Shown here: piece by piece, positions 31,878 through 42,721 of the stretch
Layout of the letters: every line of letters begins with the position of its first letter
Position numbering within the stretch: the stretch's first letter is position 1
DNA from: Fonsecaea monophora
Taxonomy: Eukaryota; Ascomycota; Eurotiomycetes; Chaetothyriales; Herpotrichiellaceae
Direction: 5' to 3'
Length of the DNA stretch: 64,000 nt
NCBI RefSeq assembly: GCF_001642475.1
Contig: NW_019174014.1
Location: 62,001 to 126,000, forward strand
Translations under genes and position numbers: made by a program
The notes under the pieces: generated by a model
What the model was told of the DNA's origin: nothing
What the model saw: the letters and a program-made list of their open reading frames with translations, nothing else
Database searches by the model: none

Positions 31878-33278
31878 TCACTCACATCCATTGTATCCCT
31901 GCTGCTGCCACATTTTCACACTCTTGACAGTCATTTGGCCGCCGTCCTTCCACGTCGGATACCACGTGTCTCGCGCATTCCAGAAATCCTTCTTCGCAGT
32001 CTGACCCGCATCGACCCAGGGTTTGCCCTTTTTGCCGTCTTCGAACCACCCATTCGTACCGCCAACGGCGACATTCAGGATGAGATAAAAGTCTTGGTCA
32101 AATGGTGTCGATGCACGGTTGTACTTGGTCCATGGATCCACAATGCGAGTGCCATTCGCATCGGCCTGGGGGAAGCGGCCACGTCCCCAGAGTGGCTTGT
32201 TAAAGTTGGTGTACAACACCTGCAGCAGCCGCGTGTCAATGTAGGTGAAGATATATTTCTCCGACCATTCCAGCCCAAACGTATGGAATTTTTTCGCGAA
32301 GGTTGTGTGCAATGCGTTCCTCTTGACGTTAGTCCGCCACCAGGCATCATTCGCAGTGTCTGGACCCCAGTGCAGAGCGCTGGAAACAATGTTGTTTCCT
32401 CCCTGCGGATAGGTGTGGTTGTTGCCTCGAGACTCGACGATATCGATCTCTCCAGACTGCGGCCACACCCCATACTTGGCCTCGACAGGGAGCAACCAGA
32501 TTGCAGGCCACAACCAATCACCTTCGGGTAATTTGGCTTCGACCTCAATCCGACCATATTTGATTACAGCGCCTTTCTTTGTATGGATACGCCCAGACTT
32601 GACAGGATTGACAATGGTGCCATTGGTTGTGTTTGTACCGGTAATGCAGTTGCTCCAGACTGATGATGTGCATATGCCACTGGCCTGCAGATCAATGACG
32701 TTGTTGGTCTCGATCAATTTAGCATCTTGAAGAGTCGGCTTGATCTGAAGCATTCCATCTCTCACAAAAACATTCTCCTCCGTCACAGTGGTCTCCTCGA
32801 ACTGACCGTTCCCAAAACCCCCAACTTCAGCTTCTTTGGTCCAAATCTCGGAGTTAAAGCCGCTCGAGAAATCATCCAAATACACTGGACAGTACTGGTG
32901 ATTGACCACAGTTCGAAGACCATCCCAGACCAGCAGACCAGCAAGCCCGAAACCAATTGCAAGTCCAATCAATGGGATAATTGTTACCCATTGCTCTCGA
33001 GGATCTTTGACCTTTGTCCATGGCTTCTCCACCTCGCCTTTCTTGACTCTGCGAGAGTGAAAGTATCTCTGGTTGAGCATGGGCTGGACGAGTACTGCAG
33101 ATGATGCCGCCCTCGATGGATCTCCAGAAACGTACGGGGTAAGGAATGGATTGACTAGCTTCTCATGTTGGTATCCGCCACTCGCAGTCGCTGAGTCTGG
33201 CGAACCAGGCCGAGGCGTAATGTCAATACTCATCATAGAGTCCGCTCGAGAATAACTTGGCCGGGAGAAATGTGTCAT
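31878..33278 (-). CDS. Membrane-anchored glycoside hydrolase family 16 protein (beta-glucan active)
   Basis: 466-residue single-exon type II membrane protein. A Ser/Pro-rich cytosolic N-terminus (1-97) precedes one membrane segment at about 98-119 (ITIIPLIGLAIGFGLAGLLV-like). The GH16 beta-jelly-roll follows. The catalytic ExDxxE motif is intact in SGEIDIVESRGN, with E277 as nucleophile and E282 as acid/base; the preceding EGDWLWPAIWLLP is typical of the family. The C-terminal sheet contains NVAVGGTNGWFEDG and ends with VKSVKMWQQQGYNGCE. Fungal members of this kind hydrolyse or bind beta-1,3(4)-glucans at the cell surface. The exact specificity cannot be read from sequence. It is divergent, across 1.37 kb, from a GT2 polysaccharide synthase. 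Confidence 0.87.
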   Translation of the reverse strand: MTHFSRPSYSRADSMMSIDITPRPGSPDSATASGGYQHEKLVNPFLTPYVSGDPSRAASSAVLVQPMLNQRYFHSRRVKKGEVEKPWTKVKDPREQWVTIIPLIGLAIGFGLAGLLVWDGLRTVVNHQYCPVYLDDFSSGFNSEIWTKEAEVGGFGNGQFEETTVTEENVFVRDGMLQIKPTLQDAKLIETNNVIDLQASGICTSSVWSNCITGTNTTNGTIVNPVKSGRIHTKKGAVIKYGRIEVEAKLPEGDWLWPAIWLLPVEAKYGVWPQSGEIDIVESRGNNHTYPQGGNNIVSSALHWGPDTANDAWWRTNVKRNALHTTFAKKFHTFGLEWSEKYIFTYIDTRLLQVLYTNFNKPLWGRGRFPQADANGTRIVDPWTKYNRASTPFDQDFYLILNVAVGGTNGWFEDGKKGKPWVDAGQTAKKDFWNARDTWYPTWKDGGQMTVKSVKMWQQQGYNGCE

Positions 33279-34647
33279 GGTAAGGTTGGAAAGTATTAAG
33301 AGCTGTGATATCGTTCAACTTTCTGGACGCGGCGAGGCTCTATCGAACCTCTGATAACAGGACCGTGATCTATCCAAATCTGCCGGAAGCTGTTCTGGAA
33401 CGAACCATGGGACGAGAATAACTGCAACGTCAACCCTTAAAAGCCGCAGTCCTGGTGAAGGCACTCCTACGCCGGCGCAGAATGTTGGACTTGTCTCGGC
33501 TCAGGCGGTCATATGTCTCATCCGGCTCCCAGCCGCGATCAAGCGACAGATTGAGATTGTCGCAACCTACGAAGTCCGCAATCTCTTCACTGAATTGCAA
33601 GGAGCGGAGATATTTCTCATACGCTATAGCCACTTAGCTACAGGACTGAAGGTGAGCCATAATGGTCAGTACCAAGGCGGAACAAACCAACAAGCATATA
33701 CCTCATTCAGCAATGGACAACAGGGATAGAGACCCCGTGTAACAGGATGAGTCTCTATATTTAGCATCAATTGGTTCCCAGACTGCCAGACATGACACTA
33801 CATCATGCATGATGCGCACAGACCTGATATGACCATGTCTAGTCAGAGAACACATTTACTGCCCTGGTGGCCCTTGCATACACGTTTGAGATGAGGCTGA
33901 CTTAAACCAAAACAGGCATAGTTACAGGAGCCCCTGTCTGAGGTCGTCGGTCCAGGAAACACGACCCGTCAAGTCTCCTTGCGCACCATCCCCTTCATTC
34001 TCTTTTCCCTGTTCCTGATGTCTACATGATTATCTGGGCTGCACTGGACTGGCCTGGTCCTCGTCAAGATGGTCTCCCTCTTCATAGAGCGGCCAACACT
34101 ATTTTGAGCTAAGAAAATCTCAATGCTGTCGAAATTCGACCCCGGTAATGACTGCTGTGTTGCAAAGGGGTTTGGCCATGTCTCATCGCCATGACATGGC
34201 TCAGAAAGGCAAGTGTTCAAATATGATCAGGACAGACAAGGGCTATGGTGAGTCGAAACCTAAATCTTGCTCTTGATTTGGAACCCTTTTTGGGCTGTCA
34301 ACTCAGGTTTGAAGTGAAAAGTTTCTTCAGCTACTGCATCCACTGTCTCTGTTTTCTAGGTGTCACTATTTAACGCCGGTCTGTCAGCAAGACCATGTGT
34401 GGGCCTTCAGGATATTCCATGAAGAGATGGAGTATTGTTCATCTTTAGAGCGGTCCGCTGTTTTTCTTCTCCAACTCTCCCCCTTCCTACACTTCTCTAG
34501 CACGGCGGTTCTCCCGTCGTTCCAACTGCTTCTTCAGGAGGGAGTGCATCACGGTCGGCGCGACAAGTATAAATCACAAAACAGCGCGGCAGACCGTCTG
34601 AGCTAGTTAAGGTGTCCAGCAAGATAGTTCCGCCTCGGCATCACACA
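33279..34647. promoter_or_regulatory. Long divergent intergenic region, GH16 / GT2
   Basis: 1369 bp between two cell-surface glycan genes transcribed away from each other. Short open frames on both strands have no family resemblance. A TATA-like TATAAAT at about 34568-34574 lies 80 bp before the GT2 start codon. No repeat or RNA gene is recognised. Confidence 0.45.
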
Positions 34648-37287
34648 ATGGCTGGCTCCCCGATTCACGGCCTCCTTACCTCTACTGAATCCCCTTCGCA
34701 AAGCGATGCCGCATCAATTGGGGGCAAATCGACACGCAGCGTCCGAAGTGCCCTTGAGGAGATCAGATATGAGGTTATGGTTAATCATCTCTATCAGCAA
34801 CAATGTTCGCGCCTATGGGTCAGTGACGGAAGCGGTGAAATCGAAGGAGTGGTGCTTCGAAAGTCTCGTGGAATCTACCTTTCATGCCCATCAGCCCTTC
34901 GAGACTCACAGTTTGGGGACGTTTGTGCGGAGCTTAATGTACAGGTATGCTATACTACCCTGACCATCACAATAGACTTATTCGGAGAATAGGTCGCCAT
35001 GACGGTGAATTCCAGAGTCATCAAAACATTCTTGGCTTGGGCTCCTGATGCTACAGACGTTCCTCTCATGAATGGCCTACGTGTTCAAATCCTACCCACG
35101 ATTGCTCACCTGCCTCGTGCACGAAAATATCAATTTGCTGCCTTCATTGCTGCCGATTCGCTGTTGGTTGTGTGGGACGATGATCCTTCAAATGTAATGA
35201 GCAGAGCAGCCTCCATTGAGTCTGAGTTGATGGAGCTGGTGTGGCATACCGGCGAGGCCGGTGATCAGGAAGAAGTTTCTAATGAGAAGAACGGAGCTTC
35301 CACGGCCTCTCTAGAGCTCGAGTCTGGAGAGTTACCAATCCAGGATCGTCCGACCAACCTGATGAACACTATACTGGTCGCATTTACATTAATCATTGTT
35401 GTCACATTACTTGGTCTGGCATGTCGATCTTTGGCAACTGAAATCGCCGTCGATGACTCATACATACGCCTCGCATTTCTCTCCTTGGTTCCCGTACAGA
35501 TCTTCTTTACCTTGGTAAGTCTCTTTATTCGTGTGGAGGAATTGTTAATGACTTCTTAGTTCTTCGCCCAAGTTATTGTTGGTTGCGTGGCACAGTGCCT
35601 TGGACCCATCCAGCAGATGCAACTAAACTCAAAATACTACTCGGCAAAGTGCTCCCCTCGCCTACGTACGTCGTCCTTACCGCATATTACCATTCAGTGT
35701 CCTGTTTACAAGGAAGGACTTGCCTCCGTAATTGCACCAACGGTCAAATCGATCAAGCGAGCCATATCAACGTACGAGCTTCAAGGTGGCACCGCAAACA
35801 TGTTCATCAACGACGATGGCCTGCAGATCATTGAGGAGGAGCAACGGAAGGCACGGATTGACTTCTACCAGGACCACAATATCGGCTGGACGGCTCGTCC
35901 AAAACATGGTAGCGAAGGCTTTATACGCAAAGGCAAGTTCAAGAAGGCCTCCAACATGAACTATGGCTTGATGCTGTCATGCAAAGTCGAGGATAAACTT
36001 CAAAGGTACCACCGCAATTCGACCTGGACGCCCAGTGACGAGACCGAAGCCTACAACGAATGCTTGCGAGAAGTGCTGGACGAAACTCCACGTGCCTGGG
36101 CGGATGGTAACATCCGCGTCGGGGACTATATCCTATTGATCGACAGCGACACCAGGGTACCAGCAGACTGCTTGCTCGACGCTGTGAGCGAGATGGAACA
36201 ATCTCCGAATGTTGGAATCATGCAATTTGCATCCGGCGTAATGCAAGTTGTGCATACCTTTTTCGAAAACGGCATCACCTTCTTCACCAACCTCATCTAC
36301 ACCGCCATAGAATACACGGTCGCTAACGGTGACGTGGCTCCCTTTGTAGGGCACAATGCCATCCTTCGTTGGAGTGCGATTCAGCAGGTCTCCTACGTCG
36401 ATGAAGACGGCTACGAGAAATTTTGGTCCGAGTCACATGTCAGCGAAGACTTTGACATGTCCTTGCGACTTCAGTGCGACGGCTACATCATCAGGCTGGC
36501 GTCATGGGCCCACGGAGGATTCAAGGAGGGTGTCAGCCTCACCGTGTACGACGAGCTGGCCCGATGGGAAAAGTATGCGTACGGATGCAACGAGCTTCTC
36601 TTCCATCCCATGAGGAAATGGATCTACAAAGGGCCCTTCACAGAGCTCTTCCGGCGGTTCCTCTTCTCCAACATCCGGTTCACCTCCAAGATCACGATTG
36701 TTAGCTATATTGGCACGTATTATGCCATTGGCGCGGCCTGGATCATGACCCTCGCCAACTACTTCGCCATCGGCTGGTTCAACGGCTACTTGGACAAATA
36801 CTATATTGACAGCTGGAAAGTCTGGTTCAGCATCGTGATTGTGTTCAACGGCCTTGGAAACATCGCCCTCGCGATCATGCGGTACCGCATCGGTCAGAAA
36901 TCCTTCGTCCCGGCCTTGCTGGAGAACTTCAAGTGGATCCTCATGCTCTCCATCTTCCTGGGCGGGCTGTCGCTGCACGTCTCGCAAGCCCTGCTGGCGC
37001 ACATGTTCGAGATCGACATGACTTGGGGCGCCACCTCTAAGGAAGCCGAGTTCTCAAACTTCTTCATCGAGGTCCCCAAGGTGGTGAGGAAGTTCAAGTT
37101 CAGCATCGCCTTTGCCCTCGTCGGCATCGTCGGCATGGTTGTCCTGGCCACCAACCCAGGAGGCTACATCCCGTTTGACTGGCTGATCAAGGACTTTATC
37201 GCGATTCTGCCCATGAGCACAGTCACCGCGAGCCACCTCCTATTGCCGATTGTGCTGAATCCAGCGCTGATGACTTTTTCGTGGTGA
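34648..37287 (+). CDS. Family 2 glycosyltransferase, multi-pass polysaccharide synthase type
   Basis: Processive-type GT2 enzyme of the plasma membrane, related to the fungal GT2 required for hyphal growth on surfaces; the polymer is unknown. Model: exons 34648-34944, 34993-35514 and 35560-37287, both introns phase 0 (48 and 45 nt), giving 848 residues. The N-terminal soluble part (1-225) is followed by two membrane segments (about 230-255 and 262-285). The catalytic domain contains INDDG (about 355-359), IDSDTR (467-472, metal-binding DxD), and SEDFD (568-572, catalytic base). ARWEKYAYGCNELL stands where Q/RxxRW is found in synthases. At least five further membrane helices follow to the C-terminus (ending NPALMTFSW). 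An open frame extends 12 codons upstream, but only from a GTG; the ATG at 34648 is the start. Confidence 0.9.
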
Positions 37288-37817
37288 CAGGGAAACAAGC
37301 AGATCTGGAAGTCTCATGATGGAGTGGCTAACCACCCACCCGTCCACTCACAGTATCAATATCGTGGGTCTTGGTTTGAAGATAGTGTGTATCGTTGGAC
37401 TCTAGACAGATGATAGCTTAGATCAGACAAGGGCTTTTTAGGAATTAGACAGACAGAAAACTTGCATCAGGCTGGGGTGGTTGCACCGCTGGCAGGCGTT
37501 GTCGTTAGTCTGTGAGATCGAGTAGATGAAGTCGATGCGCACCGGCATAGCAATTCCCACATAGTCACGAATCAAACATGGAGTGAAAGATTGCTAGGTT
37601 CCTACGCAGCATAGCATTCGCTTTTTCATCTTCTCCGTGTCTAATATGCCTAGCTATAGTCAGGTTCGACAACGCGCGACGACAGACAGTAGAAGGGCTG
37701 GGCAAGGGAGGGATTGTTTGCCTGCCCTGCCTGCCCATCAATAATAAACGTGTATTGTGTGGACTTAATATACTCATTCACTTATCAGGAAAGTAAACCT
37801 TGATATTATCCTGCTTG
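37288..37817. other. Convergent 3'-3' space
   Basis: 530 bp between the GT2 stop (plus) and the alcohol dehydrogenase stop (minus). No supported feature. Confidence 0.4.
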
Positions 37818-39138
37818 TCACGACACCTTCAACACTGCTCTCCCTGCAAGCTTGCCAGCGACCATGAGATCGATGTACTTGTCCAGGTCCTCCAGGTTTC
37901 CCTTGGTGAGGATAGGCTGTGGAGTGAGAAAGAGAGATAAGTTAGCGATGTCTTGACAGTCCGTTGCCTTCGGGGGGCTTTCTTGTTGACTTACGCGAAC
38001 CAATCCCCGAGCGGTAAAGTCCAATGCCTCTTCAACATCCTTCAGTGTACCAACGACGCTTCCCACAATGTTCAGTTTCTTCAAACACAGCATGAGAGGA
38101 GGTGCCCCTGCGAGGATGGTCGGATCCTTTGGCAGACCAACAGCAACCACTGTACCGCCTGGACGAAGCAGTCCAGGTGCAGAGGCATAGGCTTCCTTCG
38201 TGGCCGCAGTGACAATGACACCATGGGCTCCATACTTGGTAATGCGTGTGACCTCGGCAGCAATATCCTGGGTCTTTGTGAAGTCGATAAACTCTTCCGC
38301 GCCCAGCCGTTTGCAAAGATCGCGTTTCTCGTCCCCTCCATCGATGGCAATGACTCTCATACCCTAGGTAATGGCGGTGAGCCTAGTGTGTGAAAACAAC
38401 ATTCGTGCAGGATCATACCATAGCTTTGGCATATTGTACCGCGAAGTGACCCAGACCACCTCCCGCCCCCGGAAGCACCTATAGCAGGTAGGTGAGTAAA
38501 GCCCAGCGATATAATAGCTGGTCAACACGTACAATCCACTGCCCAGGTTTCACGGCGCTCCGCTTGCAAGCGGTATATGCTGTGACACCTCCGCACATGA
38601 TAGGCCCAGCCTCCTCGTCGCTCACGCCTTCTGGGATGCGAGTGGTGTAACGTCCGTCACTCAGAGCGTATTGTTGGAATGTCCCAGCCTGGCTAAACCC
38701 CGAGTTCTTCTGGTTCGGACAATGAAGTTCGTCGACACCGTTTGTGCAAAACTCGCATTCGCCACAAGTACTCCAAACCCACTTGATACCGGCACGATCT
38801 CCTACCTTCCACCGATGATGCATATCGTCACCAACTGCAACGACCACACCAGCACCCTCGTGGCCAGCAATGCCTTTTGTTGCCGGTTGCATCGAGACAC
38901 CAAAAGGAGCCCACTCATCCTTAATCAAGGATTTATCCGAAGCACAAAGACCGGTCCTGCCCAACTCTCAGAAATGGACAATTAACCGTGTGGAAGGAAC
39001 CTACCAGTTGATCTTGACAAGAACTTCTCCAGGACCAGGAGTTGGCACGTCGACCTCTTTGACAGGGGCTTTGGAATCAGGTCCTTCGCCAACTTTCACC
39101 GCAGCCTTCTGCTGCTTAGGGATCGATACTGTAGCCAT
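37818..39138 (-). CDS. Zinc-dependent alcohol dehydrogenase, ADH1 type (five exons)
   Basis: Cytosolic NAD-dependent ethanol/acetaldehyde-type dehydrogenase. Model on the minus strand: exons 39005-39138, 38533-38956, 38419-38478, 37995-38363 and 37818-37916; 361 residues. All four introns are 48-78 nt with GT-AG ends, and phases agree. The start MATVSIPKQQKAAVKVGEG is typical. The joined N-terminus restores VKINWTGLCASDKSL with the catalytic zinc Cys. GHEGAGVVVAVG provides the His, and PIMCGGVTAYTACK the second Cys. The structural zinc cluster CGECEFCTNGVDELHC is complete. The Rossmann motif VLPGAGGGLGHFAVQYAKAM is restored only after splicing the third exon. It is convergent with the GT2 gene. 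Confidence 0.93.
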
Positions 39139-40343
39139 GGTCGTTGTTATTTGAGGTCAATGGTTCAATACAGGGACGGGAGTGTGACAAAAACAAAGGC
39201 AGAAGTGGGTTTCGGCGAGATATGGAAGGCACAGGGAAGCAGCAGGAGCGGCAGATGAGACGAGGTTTTATAGTGTTGAGCTGTCTTGCGGTGCTACCTG
39301 GTACAAGGTGCAGCATCCTTTAGTCCTCGGGATATCCTTCCCCCATGGCAGCTCGAGTCGAGTCGATAGGATAGAGTCACGCCCCGCAGAGATCGCAGAC
39401 GTGAAGCGCCCGTATTCGGTCAGGGGATGTGCAGAGGCGGGGTACACAAGGAGGAGACGTGGAGAAGTAGAGGATGCATGTCAGTAGCAGTGGGCCAAAG
39501 CATCGTCGACGGGTGAGATTAATAAAACCGCAACTGTATTGTCCTCGGCTGAAGGAGCTCATTGGCTTTCATATCGGTGGCATGCCCCGAAGGCTTGCCA
39601 CTGGCACGACTCCAATCGACGTCCTATGGCCTTTACCAGATGAGGAGCGCAATGTGGGTAGGAGGAAAGTGTTTCAGGGGGTGGTGAAGGGCCTGATCTT
39701 TTCGGATTACTATGACTGTAGGGTCGTAGGAGTACACGTCAATAGGTAGGGAGGCCATCTCGCAATGATCATCACTAGTGTTAGTAGAAGTAAAGTACCT
39801 CGTAGGTGAGTGAAGGTTGGCGTATGCAACGAGAAATCTGTACCGAGACGCGCACCAAAAGTTTTGTTAACGCTAGTAATAGAATGACAAGCTGATCAAA
39901 AGACAACAGACTTTATTTTCGTTGCCCTTACAGCGGCCCCCGGAGGTATCGGAGCTCAATTCTCAGTGCCTACAACGTCTATCAAGATTGAGGATGTAGA
40001 CTACGCTACCGCCTATTAGCTCTAACTTATGGCTAGGAGATAGGTATAAGTGCCTACAAGCTCAGAAAATCTCCTGCTATAGTAAGTAACATCTGTCATT
40101 TAAATTAGTGTAAACAGTACTTTGGTCCGCGCCCTCGTATCCCGTAAGTCTGCCGTGCGAGATCCGTTGATCCTATCTTTCTTCACTTTACTATGCGGAA
40201 TACCACCGCCCTTACGATGCTCCTCTCCCCCCATCGTTCTTCTTCCTTACTCTACTCGGGTGAACGGGTGAAAGGAGACCAGCTGGAAGGTCTATTGCGG
40301 TCCACTTCCTGAGTTACGTCTGAAAAGCTCATCTCATCCCACC
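39139..40343. other. 1.2-kb intergenic region with an AT-richer, stop-dense segment
   Basis: Contains the ADH promoter (left) and the amidase promoter (right). From about 39770 to 40130 the composition shifts to more A/T, with many CTA/TAG/TTA words and no open frame on either strand. This looks like decayed sequence, possibly an old repeat relic; no terminal repeats or target-site duplications are visible. GATTGGAGT- and STRE-like words occur, but are not convincing. Confidence 0.35.
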
Positions 40344-41336
40344 ATGGTGCTCGCCGTATGGATTTATATTGACCCATGCTCTACATGTCTCCGCGTTGGG
40401 CTGACTCCTACTGTCTAGGCTATTGGTCAGATCTGCTCGAATGCATCCATGTCTCATAACCTGGCTCAATGCCAGAAGCTTGTGCAAAAGGCAGTGGCGG
40501 CTGGAGCAAAGGTAGGTGGAATGTTTGCTCTCTCTATGAGGCCATTCACCTGATCCTTACCAGCGCGTCCATCTTTCTAGGCACTGTTCCTCCCCGAAGC
40601 CTCCGACTACATCGCTTCCTCTGCGGCGGAATCGGTAGAGCTCTGTCAAGATGTCTCCCATAGCCCCTTTGTCCGTGGTCTCCAACAAGCCGCGAAAACG
40701 CATTCCTTACCTATCAACGTTGGAATTCATGAACCAACCGAACCCCCGTCGAAGAGAATCCGAAATACACTGATATGGATTGATAAAGAGGGGGACGTCG
40801 TACACAGATACCAGAAACTGCACCTTTTTGACCTTGATCTGCGTCCAAATGGGCCAAGGTTGAAGGAGAGTGACTCGACCGAACCCGGCCATGAGGTCGT
40901 TTCACCATATCCCACCGCCCTGGGCAAGATCGGCAGCCTCATTTGTTTTGACCTGCGATTCCCTGAACCCGCACTCAGATTGCGTAGGCTGGGAGCCGAC
41001 ATATTGCTCTATCCGTCTGCCTTCACCGTGCCAACTGGAAAACTCCATTGGGAAATCCTGCTGAGATGTCGAGCTATTGAGACTCAGTCCTGGGTCATAG
41101 CTTCGGCACAATGTGGTAGACACAATGCAGCACGTGTTAGTTACGGTGACACCATTGTCATTTCGCCAAATGGCCAAATCGCAGGGCGGCTGGACCACGT
41201 CGACGACATAGGGAAGGAGGAATTGCAGGCGCGCGAGCCGGATATCCTTACAGTCGACATTGATTTTGATCTCCTCAAAGACGTCAGACGAAGTATCCCT
41301 TTACTTAGAAGGACTGACGTCTACCCGGAGATCTAG
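40344..41336 (+). CDS. Nitrilase-superfamily amidase, Nit1/Nit2 type (deaminated glutathione amidase-like)
   Basis: Carbon-nitrogen hydrolase that probably repairs deaminated glutathione. Model: exons 40344-40355, 40419-40511 and 40581-41336; 286 residues. The first exon encodes only four residues (MVLA), followed by AIGQICSNASMSHNLAQCQ. Introns are 63 and 69 nt, GT-AG, phase 0. The catalytic triad is visible: Glu41 in ALFLPEAS, Lys114 in RYQKLHLFD, and Cys157 in SLICFDLRFPEP. ILLRCRAIETQSWVIASAQCG and VSYGDTIVISPNGQ complete the family pattern. The tiny first exon is supported by the GTATGG donor and by the need for the first beta-strand. Assignment to Nit rather than omega-amidase is by the FDLRFPE segment, and is likely but not certain. 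Confidence 0.87.
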
Positions 41337-42721
41337 CAAGCTCGAATGCAATGTGCATCTCGGCCAGGCGAGTAGCTATCTCGACCACAGCCAATGCCTG
41401 GTAAATCAGGTCAATGCAAGCAACTTCCAGTGCCCATCACTGTCACCTGTTAGGATATCTATGGCAGCTCCTGTCAAAATTGCGAGCCTTCGGACCTGCT
41501 GTCTCCCGACATACAAACGTCCGACCTTGGATTGGGTAAATCAGGGCACAGGACAGCCAACAATTGAGCGTGTTTAGGTACGCCAGTCTGCTGACTCGAG
41601 AACTAAACTCTGGTATAGGCGCAAAGGAGAATACCAGCCACTATCCAAATGTGGCAGATGCAGTTGACCATCGACTCTGTTTGCTGATTTGCAGCAAGTC
41701 ACAGTTTTCGTATCCTAGAGCAGTGCCTGGTTTCTCTTTCGCTTTTTTGGTGGAAGTCGCGTCACAATAGAAGTTGGCATCTACCTTGTTGAGTATCGGT
41801 TCCATTCCTCTGATGACCACATACATATACTTGTATTATATAAACCCTAAACGCATGTGGCTCTCGTATGAAGACGGAGATAGCGACTTAGACTACAAGT
41901 CCGTTGTACGCGAAGCGCCCGCGGAGACTTCGTACAAACACCTCAACTTCGCTTCCTAATCACCGCACCCCTTCCACATCATTCCCGCCTCTCATCAATG
42001 ACTTTCACCAAAAATAACAACCACGTCTTGCAGCCAAAGAGCATGAGTGATTTTGCTGCTATGGTGGTTGGCCACATGAGTTGGAATGTCACCATGAACA
42101 TGGGCCGACATCGCAGTCCGAAACTCGGCAAACCCTGATCAACAGGGTCTGGCTGCGTATGCTGAACACAGGATACGCTCAATGACAACAAGGTACCTCT
42201 TTGACAACGAGTGCCTCTTTGCAAAACAAAATAGACCTCGTTGGTTGAACCGGACACACTCGTACCCACCGCCTCTGGCACAGAGCATGATTGTTTCTCA
42301 GTGAGATGGAGTCTCCACCTTTACCGATCAAACATCTCCAAAACTTTCCAGAAGGCCAAGGTCAACAAATCTATGGGCTGGCTCACAAATGTCCTCTAGA
42401 GTCTACCAAATCATATACCAACAGCTAGAGCACCAATTAGCACGTTGATGGGCCTTTTCCGGGGAGATTTACTGCACTCCTAGACGTCTCCAATAATGTT
42501 GACTCCATCTTTGATGATTGTCCGCACCTCGCCTTTGCCGTATATCCGACAACGGAGCCTTTTAAGTCCAGCGTCATGCGGCCGCTTGCACCAAACCCGG
42601 TGCTTGAGAGGCACGACGTCTATTCTTGTTGCTGTTTAAGATATTTTAATAGTGCTTCTTTGCCAGTATTCAGCATGGCGGTCGTCGTCATACATACCGA
42701 TTGACACCGGCATCTATTGCA
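41337..42721. other. 1.4-kb intergenic region without recognised gene
   Basis: Between two plus-strand genes. Open frames are all under 110 codons and have no family resemblance on either strand. It presumably carries the promoter of the downstream transporter. No repeat seen. Confidence 0.4.

Noticed and set aside
31803..32531. 242-codon plus-strand open frame
   Set aside because: Antisense to the GH16 coding sequence, which has intact catalytic motifs.
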